Made by a program: the position numbers and the translations under genes
Part shown: in pieces, positions 34,149 to 42,806 of the stretch
Numbering within the stretch: position 1 is the first letter of the stretch
How the letters are laid out: the number at the start of each line of letters is the position of its first letter
NCBI GenBank assembly: GCA_964420065.1
Contig: CAYQQK010000005.1
Location: forward strand, 1 to 64,000
From: CAYQQK01 sp964420065
GTDB taxonomy: Bacteria; Bacillota; Dethiobacteria; DTU022
Direction: 5' to 3'
DNA: 64,000 bases
The notes under the pieces: generated by a model
The model's database searches: none
Told to the model about the DNA's origin: nothing
Seen by the model: only the letters and a program-made list of their open reading frames with translations

Positions 34149-35094
34149 AGTGCTGGTGCTGGGCCTGGATACCTCGGCTTACATGACTTCAATGGCGCTG
34201 GTGGACGAAACAGAACAGTTGATCTGGGAAAAACGTCTTTTGCTACCGGTCAAACCCGGAAGCCTGGGGTTACGCCAGTCCGAAGCGGTTTTCCGGCATA
34301 TGCAGCACCTGCCGTGTTTAATGCAGGAGGCCGCCTTCTCTATTGGTGGGCGGAAAATAGGAACCGTTTCTGCCGCTGTCCGGCCCCGCCCGGCCCGGGA
34401 TTCGTACATGCCCGTTTTTACCGTCGGGAAAAATTTTGGTATGTTTTTGGCCCAAGGCATGGGCCTTTCTTTTTTTGCGACCTCCCACCAGGAAGGACAT
34501 CTTGTTGCCGGCTTATGGTCGACCGGCCTTGTTTCCACAGGGCGTTACCTGGTGCTGCACCTTTCCGGGGGCACCACGGATATCCTTGCGGTAAGCGAAA
34601 AATTGCCCGGGGCCCTGGCTGTAAAACAGGTCGGGGGCGGAGCCGATCTCAAGGCAGGCCAGTTTATCGACCGTATCGGGGTGGCGTTGGGGTTGGGTTT
34701 TCCGGCGGGAGGAGAACTGGAAAAATTGGCCCGTCGTGGGGTCGACGGTGCGATTCGCCTTCCGGTAGCGGTGGAAAAAACCATGATCAGCTTTTCGGGG
34801 CCGGCTTCCTGCGCCGAAAGGTTGTTGCAACGGGGCTGCCCGGCGGCGGATCTGGCCCGGGCGGTAGAAGTATGTATTGCTGATTCCCTGGCCGGGGCGG
34901 TTCTGGCTGTATCCGACCTGGCAAGGTACCAATTTTTGCTTCTGGTCGGGGGTGTGGCCGCCAATGGTCACATCCGTTGCCGCCTGGAAAAACAGTTGCC
35001 CGCCCACCTGCCCCTCGTTGCGGCCGCACCCCCTTTTGCCGGTGACAATGCGGTCGGTGTAGCCGTGCAGGCCTGTCGTCAAATGCAAAAGTGA
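34135..35094 (+). CDS. TsaD/Kae1-like paralogue next to nusB
   Basis: Protein of 319 residues with the ASKHA fold of TsaD, the tRNA t6A enzyme. VLGLDTSAYMTSMALVD and the metal ligands HQEGH (near residue 122) and GDNAVGVA (near 303) are kept. The sugar-contacting SGGHTQ-type loop is altered to SGGTTDI. True TsaD is longer and more conserved, so this is likely a divergent paralogue, of a type found beside nusB in Clostridia. It overlaps nusB by 14 bases. The reaction is unknown; a second tsaD elsewhere in the genome would be expected. Confidence 0.8.
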   Translation: MTGPRVLVLGLDTSAYMTSMALVDETEQLIWEKRLLLPVKPGSLGLRQSEAVFRHMQHLPCLMQEAAFSIGGRKIGTVSAAVRPRPARDSYMPVFTVGKNFGMFLAQGMGLSFFATSHQEGHLVAGLWSTGLVSTGRYLVLHLSGGTTDILAVSEKLPGALAVKQVGGGADLKAGQFIDRIGVALGLGFPAGGELEKLARRGVDGAIRLPVAVEKTMISFSGPASCAERLLQRGCPAADLARAVEVCIADSLAGAVLAVSDLARYQFLLLVGGVAANGHIRCRLEKQLPAHLPLVAAAPPFAGDNAVGVAVQACRQMQK

Positions 35095-35262
35095 AGCATT
35101 GAGGCGTTTATTCAATCTTCGGAAAGGAAAATGTAGTCTCTACGACGAAACTGTAAGGGGCCTGCGCAGGTCGGGCAAATTGAAAGAAAGATCTCGGTGC
35201 TAGAGGGAGGCAAGCGAGCAAGGTGTTCCTGGTGAAAAACTTCCCATGGGAGAGAGGAGAAA
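35095..35262 (+). other. Possible structured leader before the SfrB-like gene
   Basis: This 168-base gap holds several short self-complementary pieces: GTAG-TCT-CTAC near 35132 and the perfect palindrome CCTGCGCAGG (35161-35170). The ribosome site GAGAGGAG lies before ATG 35263. It matches no riboswitch class I can recognise. Confidence 0.3.
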
Positions 35263-37221
35263 ATGGCCAAAGTCTTATTTAGCAGTTGGAACGGCCGCGT
35301 TTTTGATGGGCGCGGTCAGGATCCGGAAGGGCTTCCGGATTGGTCTGCCCTCAAGTTGCCTTCTCAAGTCGAGGGCGAGGAGATGAAGGGGCTGGTCGGT
35401 TGGTCCGGTCTGGTCGTTGCCGATGCGGCATTGGATGTGGTCCGGGCCTTGAAGGCTTATTTTGACCGGGTCCAGTGCGAATCGTGCGGCCGCTGTATCC
35501 CCTGCCGGGTTGGCAGTTTTGCGATCGGGCGACGGTTGGAAAAACTGCTTGCCGGAAAGGCCGGGCCGGAGGACCTGTCCGTCCTTGAACGACTGGCTCG
35601 GTTGATGCAGAATAGTTCACTCTGTGAACTGGGGCAATCCTCTCCGCTTCCCCTTCTGGAGGCGTTGCATTATTTCAAGGAGGCTTTTACTGCGTATTGC
35701 AATGGAAAAATAGAACCGGATAAAAAGAAGGATCGTTACCATGCTTTGATGACCACCCCATGCCGGAACGGCTGTCCCGCCCATCTCCCGATTTATGCTT
35801 ACATCGGGTGCATTGCGGAAGGGCTTTACGATGAATCGCTGGCCGTAATTCGGGACAAGACCCCCCTGGCCGGTGTTCTGGGCCGGGTCTGCGTCCATCC
35901 ATGCGAATCCAAGTGCCGGAGACGCCTGGTGGATGAAGCCCTGGCGATCCGTTTATTGAAACGGTTTGTGGCCGATCATGCCCGGCGTACCGCCACTGTT
36001 GTTTCCCCGGCCGCTCCGACGACTTTGAACGGCGATCGCGTGGCGGTGATCGGTTCCGGACCGGCGGGGTTGAACGCAGCTTACCAGCTGGCCCGTAAGG
36101 GCTATACTGTTACCATTTTCGAAGCATTGCCCGTGGCCGGGGGGATGTTGGCGGTAGGAATCCCCAGTTACCGTTTGCCCCGTGATATCCTCGATGCAGA
36201 GATCGATCTGGTGCGTTCCCTTGGGGTGGAGATCAAACTCAATACACGGATCGGGGCCGACCTACCTTTTAAACAGTTGGAGGAAGAAGGTTTCAGGGCT
36301 ATTTTTATCGCAACCGGTCTGCACTTGAGCAGCGCCATGGGCGTGGCGGGAGAGGATGAGGGCTACCATGGTTTTATTCCGGGAGTAGAATTCCTGCGCC
36401 GGGTCAACCTGGGGCAGGAACAGGAACTGGGACAAAGAGTAGCCATAATCGGTGGGGGGAACGTGGCCATGGACTGCGCCCGTTCTTCTTTGCGTTTGGG
36501 GATAAAAGAGGTCAATTTGGTTTACCGCCGCTCGCGGGCGGAAATGCCGGCCAATGAGGCCGAAATTGTTGCCGCCGAGGAGGAAGGGGTCCGTTTTCAC
36601 CTGCTTGCCAATCCCAGCCGGATTGTGGCCAAAGAAGGCCGGGTTGTGGGAATGGAATGTATCCGCATGGAGCTGGGCGAACCCGACGCCAGCGGTAGAA
36701 GACGTCCGATCCCGGTTCCAGGATCGGAGTTTATGATGGATTTGGATATGATTATCCCGGCGATCGGTCAGGTTGCCGACATTTCGTTCCTGGAAGCCGA
36801 CAGCGGTGTTTCCGTCACCGATCGGGGGATAATCGAGGCTGACCCACTGACCATGGCCTGCAGCGCCCCGGGTGTTTTTGCCGGCGGGGATGCCGTTCTT
36901 GGAGCACGGACCGTGATTGAAGCGATCGCCACCGGGAACCGGGCGGCCGAGGCAATCGATCGTTATCTGCAAACGGGACGGGCTGCCGTCACAACGGAAA
37001 TGATCCTGGAGGATCTGATCGATCAGATCGGGGTTGATAACCCCGACGAAAAACCGCCGATGGTTGGAGGGCGAAAACGGCAGGAAGAAGAAGTCCTGCC
37101 GGTAGAAGAAAGGTTGGAAGGTTTTATTGAGGCGGATCTGGGTTTCCGCGGTACCCGGGAGGCGCTCAAGGAAGCTGAACGGTGTGCTTATTGCAATCGT
37201 CTGACGATGGTGATCACTTAA
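35263..37221 (+). CDS. SfrB-like NADPH/FAD iron-sulfur oxidoreductase
   Basis: Soluble flavoprotein of 652 residues. Residues 60-145 resemble the C-terminal iron-sulfur domain of NuoF (CESCGRCIPCRVG plus a later Cys); the NuoF FMN/NADH fold is absent. Residues 160-240 have the GltD N-terminal cluster motif (CRNGCPAH, CVHPCESKCRR). The FAD site is GSGPAGLNAAYQLA and the NADPH site is IGGGNVAMDCARSS, with YRRSRAEMPA. Architecture matches SfrB, partner of SfrA, described as an NADPH-linked reductase in Geobacter. The partner gene follows 15 bases later. Physiological acceptor unknown. Confidence 0.87.
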   Translation: MAKVLFSSWNGRVFDGRGQDPEGLPDWSALKLPSQVEGEEMKGLVGWSGLVVADAALDVVRALKAYFDRVQCESCGRCIPCRVGSFAIGRRLEKLLAGKAGPEDLSVLERLARLMQNSSLCELGQSSPLPLLEALHYFKEAFTAYCNGKIEPDKKKDRYHALMTTPCRNGCPAHLPIYAYIGCIAEGLYDESLAVIRDKTPLAGVLGRVCVHPCESKCRRRLVDEALAIRLLKRFVADHARRTATVVSPAAPTTLNGDRVAVIGSGPAGLNAAYQLARKGYTVTIFEALPVAGGMLAVGIPSYRLPRDILDAEIDLVRSLGVEIKLNTRIGADLPFKQLEEEGFRAIFIATGLHLSSAMGVAGEDEGYHGFIPGVEFLRRVNLGQEQELGQRVAIIGGGNVAMDCARSSLRLGIKEVNLVYRRSRAEMPANEAEIVAAEEEGVRFHLLANPSRIVAKEGRVVGMECIRMELGEPDASGRRRPIPVPGSEFMMDLDMIIPAIGQVADISFLEADSGVSVTDRGIIEADPLTMACSAPGVFAGGDAVLGARTVIEAIATGNRAAEAIDRYLQTGRAAVTTEMILEDLIDQIGVDNPDEKPPMVGGRKRQEEEVLPVEERLEGFIEADLGFRGTREALKEAERCAYCNRLTMVIT

Positions 37222-37236
37222 ACCGAGGGGAGGGGT

Positions 37237-39279
37237 ATGATGATGAAAACGGTAAGCATGACCATAAACGGAAAGAAAATCTATGCGGAAGAGGGAACCA
37301 CTATTCTCGAAGCGGCCCGGCAGAACGGCATCTTTATCCCGACACTGTGTTACCACCCCCGGTTGCGGCCCCTGGGGCACTGCCGTCTCTGCCTGGTGAA
37401 ACTGGAAGGGCGGGACATGCCGGTCACCGCTTGCGATAATCCCGTGCTGCAAGGGATGGTAATTACTACCGACACACCGGAATTGCACTTGATACGCCAG
37501 GAAATTTTGGCGTTGCTCCTGGCCGATCACCCGGCCAAGGATTGCCTCACCTGCGAAAAAGGTGGAACCTGCGAACTGCAAGCGAATGCATATACTTTTG
37601 GGGTGACGGTACAGGAACGCTTGAAGCCCGATCCTCGCGTTGGTGCGGCAGAAGATGATAATCTGTACCTGGTGCGGGATGAAGATAAATGTATACTTTG
37701 TGGACGTTGCATCCGGGTCTGTGCGGATGTGGCCGGGCGTTTTGTTTTCAGAATGGTCGGCAACGGCCTCGCAACACGGATCGTCCCCTACCGGGATGGG
37801 CGGGAGGTTTCGTTGGAGGAAGCCGGCTGCAATTTTTGCGGCCAATGTATTGACGCCTGCCCGGTTGGGGCGTTGCTTGAAAAATCGCGCCTCGGGCGGG
37901 GACGCGAGTGGGAATTTCAAAGCGCATCCGGGGTATGCGTGGAATGTTCCCTTGGTTGTGCCTGCGAACGTCGGGTTCTAGACCATGATCTGGTCAGGGT
38001 CACCGTACCCGAACATGGCGAGCGTTTTAGCTGGCTTTGCCATAAGGGCAAGTTTGGTGCCATGCCCGTTGGCGAAACACGAATTCTCCAGCCCCGGTGG
38101 TGGCGGGGCGATACGGAGCAGGAAACCGGCTGGGATGAAGCGCTCGCCGCCGCAGCTTCCGTACTCAACGAGCTCAAATCAAAGCACGGCGGCTCTTCCC
38201 TGGCAGTAATCGGAAACGGGCGAAACAGCAACGAAGAAAGTTACCTGCTGCACCGCTTGGCTCGGGAAGCTTTGGACACGGCTCAAATCGATCTGGGGGT
38301 GGAACCGGGTTATGCCCGGGCGACGGCGGCGCTGGCGGAAACCGCCGGACTGGAAGCGTACGGGCCTTCCTTGACCGATCTTGCCGGGGCCGAAGCAATC
38401 CTGGTTCTGGGAGACGGCCTTGCCGAGAGTCACCCCGTAGCGGCGATGGCGGTTAAACGTGCCGCCCATTTTGGCGGGGCGGCATTGATCCAGGCCGGAA
38501 CAGGCAGTGCGCGGGAAACGATACAAGCCTGGTCCGTTCTGGATCTGGTTTATCAGCCCGGCCGGGAAATAGCCCTGTTGTCGGCCCTGTCTGCCGCCGC
38601 CGGTCAAGAATATACAAACGGGTCCGTTGAAGCCGGCTTACCCCTGCAGGAAATCGTGCGGGCGGCTGCTTTACTGCTTACCCGTAACAGCTATACGCTG
38701 GTAACACCACCGTTCCTTGGAATTCTTGAAGCGGCGGGGGGGACGGAATCGTTACGGGAATTACTCGGTGTGGCCCGTGCTCTGGGCCAGGTGGAAAAGG
38801 GTCGAACGAACCTGCTTTTACTTTCCGGGGCAAGCAACGCTCGGGGGATTCTCGATGCGGGCGGAACGCCATTTTACCGGCCGGGATACCTGCCGGCGGA
38901 AAAAGAAGGTTTATGGCGCTGTGATCTTACCCGCCGGATCAAAGAAGGCCAAATAAAGGGGTTAGTATTGGTCGGATCAGATCGCTTGCCGGAACTTGAC
39001 CTTTCCGGACTCGAATTCTGCCTCGTTCTGGGAGCGACAATGAAAACGAACGGTAGCGGACCGGACTGCCTTCTCCTCCCGGAGGAGGCGCTGCATGAAA
39101 AAGAGGGTTCTTTTACCGGAACGGATGGACGATTACGTTTTAACCATGCTGCCGGGACGAGAGCGGTTCGGGAAGGATGGCGGGTTCTGGCCGAACTGTG
39201 CAGCTTGTTCGGATTGAAAGCGGATTACCGTTCACTGGATGCGGTCCGAAAAGAAATGTGGGGTTCGGTAATGGTCTAG
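37237..39279 (+). CDS. SfrA/NuoG-like iron-sulfur subunit
   Basis: Protein of 680 residues. A 2Fe-2S domain (CYHPRLRPLGHCRLC plus Cys) is followed by the His/Cys cluster HPAKDCLTCEKGGTCELQ, then two ferredoxin-type clusters (CILCGRCIRVC, CNFCGQCIDAC). A molybdopterin-oxidoreductase Fe4S4 motif (CVECSLGCACERRV) and a NuoG-like domain come last. The usual C-terminal molybdopterin-binding domain of formate dehydrogenases is not recognisable, so it is likely a NuoG/SfrA-type electron-transfer subunit without molybdenum. GGGGAGGGG precedes ATG 37237. Together with SfrB it probably moves electrons between NADPH and another carrier. Confidence 0.87.
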   Translation: MMMKTVSMTINGKKIYAEEGTTILEAARQNGIFIPTLCYHPRLRPLGHCRLCLVKLEGRDMPVTACDNPVLQGMVITTDTPELHLIRQEILALLLADHPAKDCLTCEKGGTCELQANAYTFGVTVQERLKPDPRVGAAEDDNLYLVRDEDKCILCGRCIRVCADVAGRFVFRMVGNGLATRIVPYRDGREVSLEEAGCNFCGQCIDACPVGALLEKSRLGRGREWEFQSASGVCVECSLGCACERRVLDHDLVRVTVPEHGERFSWLCHKGKFGAMPVGETRILQPRWWRGDTEQETGWDEALAAAASVLNELKSKHGGSSLAVIGNGRNSNEESYLLHRLAREALDTAQIDLGVEPGYARATAALAETAGLEAYGPSLTDLAGAEAILVLGDGLAESHPVAAMAVKRAAHFGGAALIQAGTGSARETIQAWSVLDLVYQPGREIALLSALSAAAGQEYTNGSVEAGLPLQEIVRAAALLLTRNSYTLVTPPFLGILEAAGGTESLRELLGVARALGQVEKGRTNLLLLSGASNARGILDAGGTPFYRPGYLPAEKEGLWRCDLTRRIKEGQIKGLVLVGSDRLPELDLSGLEFCLVLGATMKTNGSGPDCLLLPEEALHEKEGSFTGTDGRLRFNHAAGTRAVREGWRVLAELCSLFGLKADYRSLDAVRKEMWGSVMV

Positions 39280-39400
39280 GAAAAAGAATCGGCTTTCGAT
39301 TTCATTGTTATAGAGGCGGCTGTTTGTTATCGTGGGGACGGAAGTCGTTCCGCCGGCGGAGGCTGAAGAATCTTGCCGTTACCATACGGTAGCCGTCAAA

Positions 39401-39431
39401 AAAGATCCTTCGCTCCGCTCGGAATGACGAA
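39401..39431. repeat. Possible dispersed intergenic repeat
   Basis: The segment AAGATCCTTCGCTCCGCTCG followed by GAATGACGAAGG is of a kind that recurs as short repeats between genes in many bacterial genomes. Only this one copy is seen here. The surrounding 285-base gap (39280-39564) holds no gene I can identify. Confidence 0.4.
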
Positions 39432-39564
39432 GGGTATCTCCGATCATGCTTTCGGTTATCGTGGTGAATGAATTGCGGGGAAGTCCCGGGGGCGGCGATG
39501 GAAGGAATAAGTTCTGTGCGTACGAAGTGTTTCAAAAAAGATCGAGGCAAAGGAATTCAAGGGA

Positions 39565-40809
39565 ATGAACCCGGTGATGAAATCAAACCGTCCCGTTTAC
39601 ACTGTTACGGCGATCAATAAGTATATCAAAGGACTGCTCGAAAATGATCACCGTCTTGACAATGTTTGGGTAACCGGAGAGTTATCCAATTTTAAGCATC
39701 ACCATTCCGGGCATATGTATTTCTCGGTCAAGGATCGGAACGCGGTGTTGCGCTGTGTTTTTTTTCGCCGTGAAAACACCCGTTGCCACTTCACACCGGC
39801 GGATGGAATGGAAGTCATTCTGCACGGCAGCGTTTCTGTTTACGAGCGAGGTGGGGCCTACCAGCTCTACGTCGCCGGGATGGAACCGGCGGGGCTGGGT
39901 TCCCTGTTCCTGGCGTTTGAACAGCTCAAGTCAAAGTTGGAACAGGAAGGTCTGTTTCAGGCGGAACGGAAAAAACCCCTTCCTTTTTTGCCGCGGACGA
40001 TCGGGCTGGTGACCTCACCGGCCGGGGCGGCGCTGCAAGATATCAAGGCTACGGCCCGGCGCCGCTTCCCGCACGTGCGCCTGGTGCTCGCGGAAAGTCT
40101 GGTCCAGGGGCCGGATGCCGCGACGGATATTGTCCGTGCTCTGGATGCCCTGAACGAATTTCCCGGGATCGAACTGATCGTTCTTGCCCGCGGTGGCGGT
40201 TCCCTGGAGGACCTGTGGCCTTTCAATACAGAAACGGTTGCCCGGGCCATTTTTCGCTCCCGCCTTCCCGTGATTACGGCGGTGGGGCACGAAACCGATT
40301 ACACTATTGCCGATTTTGTGGCGGATCACCGTGCCGCTACGCCCACGGCGGCGATGGTCGCGGCGCTGCCCGACCTGGAAGAACAGTTGCAGCAACTGTC
40401 CCGATTTGAGGCTCGGGCCGTCTTGGCGTTGCAGCGCCGTTTGCAGCAGGAGAAACAGGTGCTTGATTATACCGTAACCGGGCGCTTTTACCGTCGTCCA
40501 CATCAGAGGCTGGCCTGCTCCCGCGAGGAACTGCATCTGCTGGCAGGCCGGTTGCAGCGTGAAACACGGCGGCGGGTCCTGTTTGCGGGGCGGCAGCTTG
40601 CAGCTCTGGACGATCGATTGGAAGGCTCCAGCCCACTCAAGGTGATGGGTCGTGGCTACAGTTTCTGCCGTGATAACACAGGGCAGATCGTGCGTTCGGT
40701 GCGTGATTTGAAAGTAGGTGAACTGATCCGGCTCGATTTCAGGGACGGGAGGGCACAATGCCGCACTGAAACGGTAGAGGTAGAGGAGGAACACGAACTT
40801 GTGCGTTGA
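39565..40809 (+). CDS. xseA: Exodeoxyribonuclease VII large subunit
   Basis: Nuclease of 414 residues acting with XseB on single-stranded DNA. The N-terminal OB domain ([24 protein letters not shown]) is followed by the catalytic part [31 protein letters not shown], and [26 protein letters not shown]-type region. A coiled coil follows. Overlaps xseB by 11 bases. Confidence 0.97.
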   Translation: [414 protein letters not shown]

Positions 40810-41077
40810 AGAAGGGCATGAACTAACTTACACAGAAGCGATCCGGCGCCTGGAAAAGCTCGTCTGCCGTCTGGAGGATGAGGATAACCCTCTTGAAGAA
40901 TCGCTGGCCTGTTTCAAAGAGGGGATCCGGCTTTCCCGTTATTGCCGGGAAAAATTGGCGGAAATAGAGTTTCAGGTTGAACGTCTGTTCAAAGGGGAAC
41001 AGGTTGAGACGGGAGATTGCACCGATCCAAACGAGTCCGCCGCAAACGGTTTGGAAGCCGGTGAAGAAAGCACATGA
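40799..41077 (+). CDS. xseB: Exodeoxyribonuclease VII small subunit
   Basis: Small helical protein of 92 residues: LTYTEAIRRLEKLVCRLEDED, PLEESLACFKEGIRLSRYC. TTG 40799 has AGGAGGA eight bases upstream, inside xseA. It has a longer acidic C-terminal tail than usual and overlaps ispA by four bases. Confidence 0.94.
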   Translation: MCVEEGHELTYTEAIRRLEKLVCRLEDEDNPLEESLACFKEGIRLSRYCREKLAEIEFQVERLFKGEQVETGDCTDPNESAANGLEAGEEST

Positions 41078-41964
41078 AAGATTTTAACCTTTACCTGAAG
41101 CAAGAACAAGAACGGGTTGATTGCTGGCTGGACCGGCTTTTACCGGCACCGGCGCGGCCCGACCGGATCATGGAAGCGATGCGCTACAGCGTGATGGCGG
41201 GAGGGAAAAGGCTCCGGCCGATCCTGACTCTGGCGACGGCGCAGTGTCTTGGCGCCCGCGCTGAAGAGGTGATCGAGGTGGCCTGCGCAACCGAATTCAT
41301 TCATACTTATTCTCTAATCCACGATGATCTGCCGGCGATGGATGATAGCGATCTCCGCCGGGGTAAACCAACCTCCCATTGTGTTTACGGCGAGGCCCTG
41401 GCAATTCTGGCCGGGGATGCTTTGCTGACCCTTGCTTTCGAAGTGGTGGCCCGCTACGGTTTGGCCGAGGGCCGCAAAAAAGCGGTGGCGCTGCAAATTG
41501 GTGTAGAGTTGGCCCGGGCCGCCGGTGCGGCGGGACTCGTTGCCGGGCAGGTGCTCGATCTGGCCGCCGAAGGTACTTCCCCGGGTGTAGAAGAATTGGA
41601 ACAGATGTATCGCCTTAAAACCGGTGCTCTTTTACTGGCTGCGGTACGCTGCGGCGCTCTTGCCGCCGGTGCTTCCCCGTCCGAGCTGCAAGCCCTGACC
41701 GGTTATGCTTCCTGTTTGGGCCCGGCTTTTCAGATCGCGGATGATCTTCTGGATCGGACCGGAACTGCGGCTGAAATCGGCAAGCGTCCGGGTTCGGACC
41801 AGGCCCGGGGAAAGGCTACCTACCCGTCCGTGATCGGGGATGCAGAGGCACGCTGCCGGGCAGAAACGCTCTACCACGAAGCAATAGTCTATCTAGATGA
41901 TCTTCAACAGCCTTGCGACCTATTACGCCGGCTGGCCCACCGGCTCGTTTATCGGACCCGGTAA
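41074..41964 (+). CDS. ispA: Farnesyl/geranyl diphosphate synthase
   Basis: Isoprenyl diphosphate synthase of 296 residues. The first Asp-rich motif is DDLPAMDDSDLRRG and the second is FQIADDLLDRTG. GGKRLRPILTLAT and LKTGALL are conserved. It makes the C15 precursor of longer isoprenoids. Coupled to xseB by ATGA overlap. In this cluster it is followed by folate genes and OLE RNA before dxs. Confidence 0.95.
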   Translation: MKDFNLYLKQEQERVDCWLDRLLPAPARPDRIMEAMRYSVMAGGKRLRPILTLATAQCLGARAEEVIEVACATEFIHTYSLIHDDLPAMDDSDLRRGKPTSHCVYGEALAILAGDALLTLAFEVVARYGLAEGRKKAVALQIGVELARAAGAAGLVAGQVLDLAAEGTSPGVEELEQMYRLKTGALLLAAVRCGALAAGASPSELQALTGYASCLGPAFQIADDLLDRTGTAAEIGKRPGSDQARGKATYPSVIGDAEARCRAETLYHEAIVYLDDLQQPCDLLRRLAHRLVYRTR

Positions 41965-42032
41965 ACCGGTGCGAAACCCGGTTTACGGCCGGGAAGGAAC
42001 AATTGGGGAAAAGAAAAGCCCCGCTTCCGGGT
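41961..42032 (+). other. Hairpins between ispA and fchA
   Basis: GTAAACCGG (41961-41969) and CCGGTTTAC (41978-41986) form a perfect nine-base-pair stem overlapping the ispA stop. A second hairpin at about 41988-42032 contains GGGG/CCCC inside a CCGGGAAG/CTTCCGG stem. Neither has a T-run, so these may stabilise or process the operon RNA. Confidence 0.4.
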
Positions 42033-42132
42033 ACAAAAAACTTACGCCACCAACCACCGCCCATTTACAATACTACTTGAAGTAAACCAATTCAAAGTAA
42101 TCCTATATTGAAGAGAAGGAGGTTGATCTTGT

Positions 42133-42765
42133 ATGGGTATGACCGCCCAAAGCTGCGACTATTTTCTGGAAGAGCTTGCCTCCAGGGCTCCGGTGCCCGG
42201 TGGCGGCGGGGCGGCCGCTCTCGGCGGAGCGATCGGCATGGCCCTCTCGAACATGGTCGGCAACTTGACTGTTGGCAAGAAAAGGTATGCTGCGGTAGAA
42301 ACAGAAGTGCAGGCGTTATTGAACGAAGGAGAGCGCATCATCGGGGAATTAAAAAAGCTGGTAGATCGGGATGCGGCGGTGTTTGCACCGCTTGCCGAGG
42401 CGTATGGCCTGCCCAAAAACACCCCGGAAGAGACGGCACATAAAGAAAAGGTGATGGAAGAGTGTTCCAAAACGGCCAGTTCGGTGCCGCTGGAGATCAT
42501 GCGCAAGGCTTATGCCGGCATTAAAATTCACGAGCGTATGGGCCGGATCGGATCGCGGTTGGCCATTTCGGATGTGGGGTGTGGGGTAGTTTTTCTTAAG
42601 GCGGCTTTGATCAGCGCTTACCTGAATGTACTGATCAATCTGGGAGCAATCAAGGACCGTGTATATCTTGAAAAAACCACCGTCGAAGTAAACCGATTAT
42701 TAACGGAAGGCAACCGGATCGCCGATGGGACCTTGCAAGCGGTTATCGATCTGTTATCCCATTAA
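42133..42765 (+). CDS. fchA: Methenyltetrahydrofolate cyclohydrolase (FchA/FTCD family)
   Basis: Protein of 210 residues of the formiminotransferase-cyclodeaminase C-terminal family. It interconverts 5,10-methenyl- and 10-formyl-tetrahydrofolate in anaerobes. FLEELASRAPVPGGGGAAALGGAIG is the family glycine-rich N-terminus; SDVGCGVVFLKAALISAYLNVLINL is also typical. AAGGAGG lies upstream. It directly precedes folD, whose own cyclohydrolase residues are missing, so it probably supplies that step. Confidence 0.9.
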   Translation: MGMTAQSCDYFLEELASRAPVPGGGGAAALGGAIGMALSNMVGNLTVGKKRYAAVETEVQALLNEGERIIGELKKLVDRDAAVFAPLAEAYGLPKNTPEETAHKEKVMEECSKTASSVPLEIMRKAYAGIKIHERMGRIGSRLAISDVGCGVVFLKAALISAYLNVLINLGAIKDRVYLEKTTVEVNRLLTEGNRIADGTLQAVIDLLSH

Positions 42766-42806
42766 ACGCATTGTTGGAATCAATATTTGAAAGGAGATGT
42801 ATTTAA

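Noticed and set aside
36262..37920. 552-codon open frame on the minus strand under the SfrB-like and SfrA-like genes
   Set aside because: It is antisense to strongly supported domains on the + strand, and its predicted protein has no recognisable motif and a skewed composition.
37237..39279. Formate dehydrogenase catalytic subunit
   Set aside because: Length and missing C-terminal molybdopterin-binding domain fit NuoG/SfrA, not FdhA.
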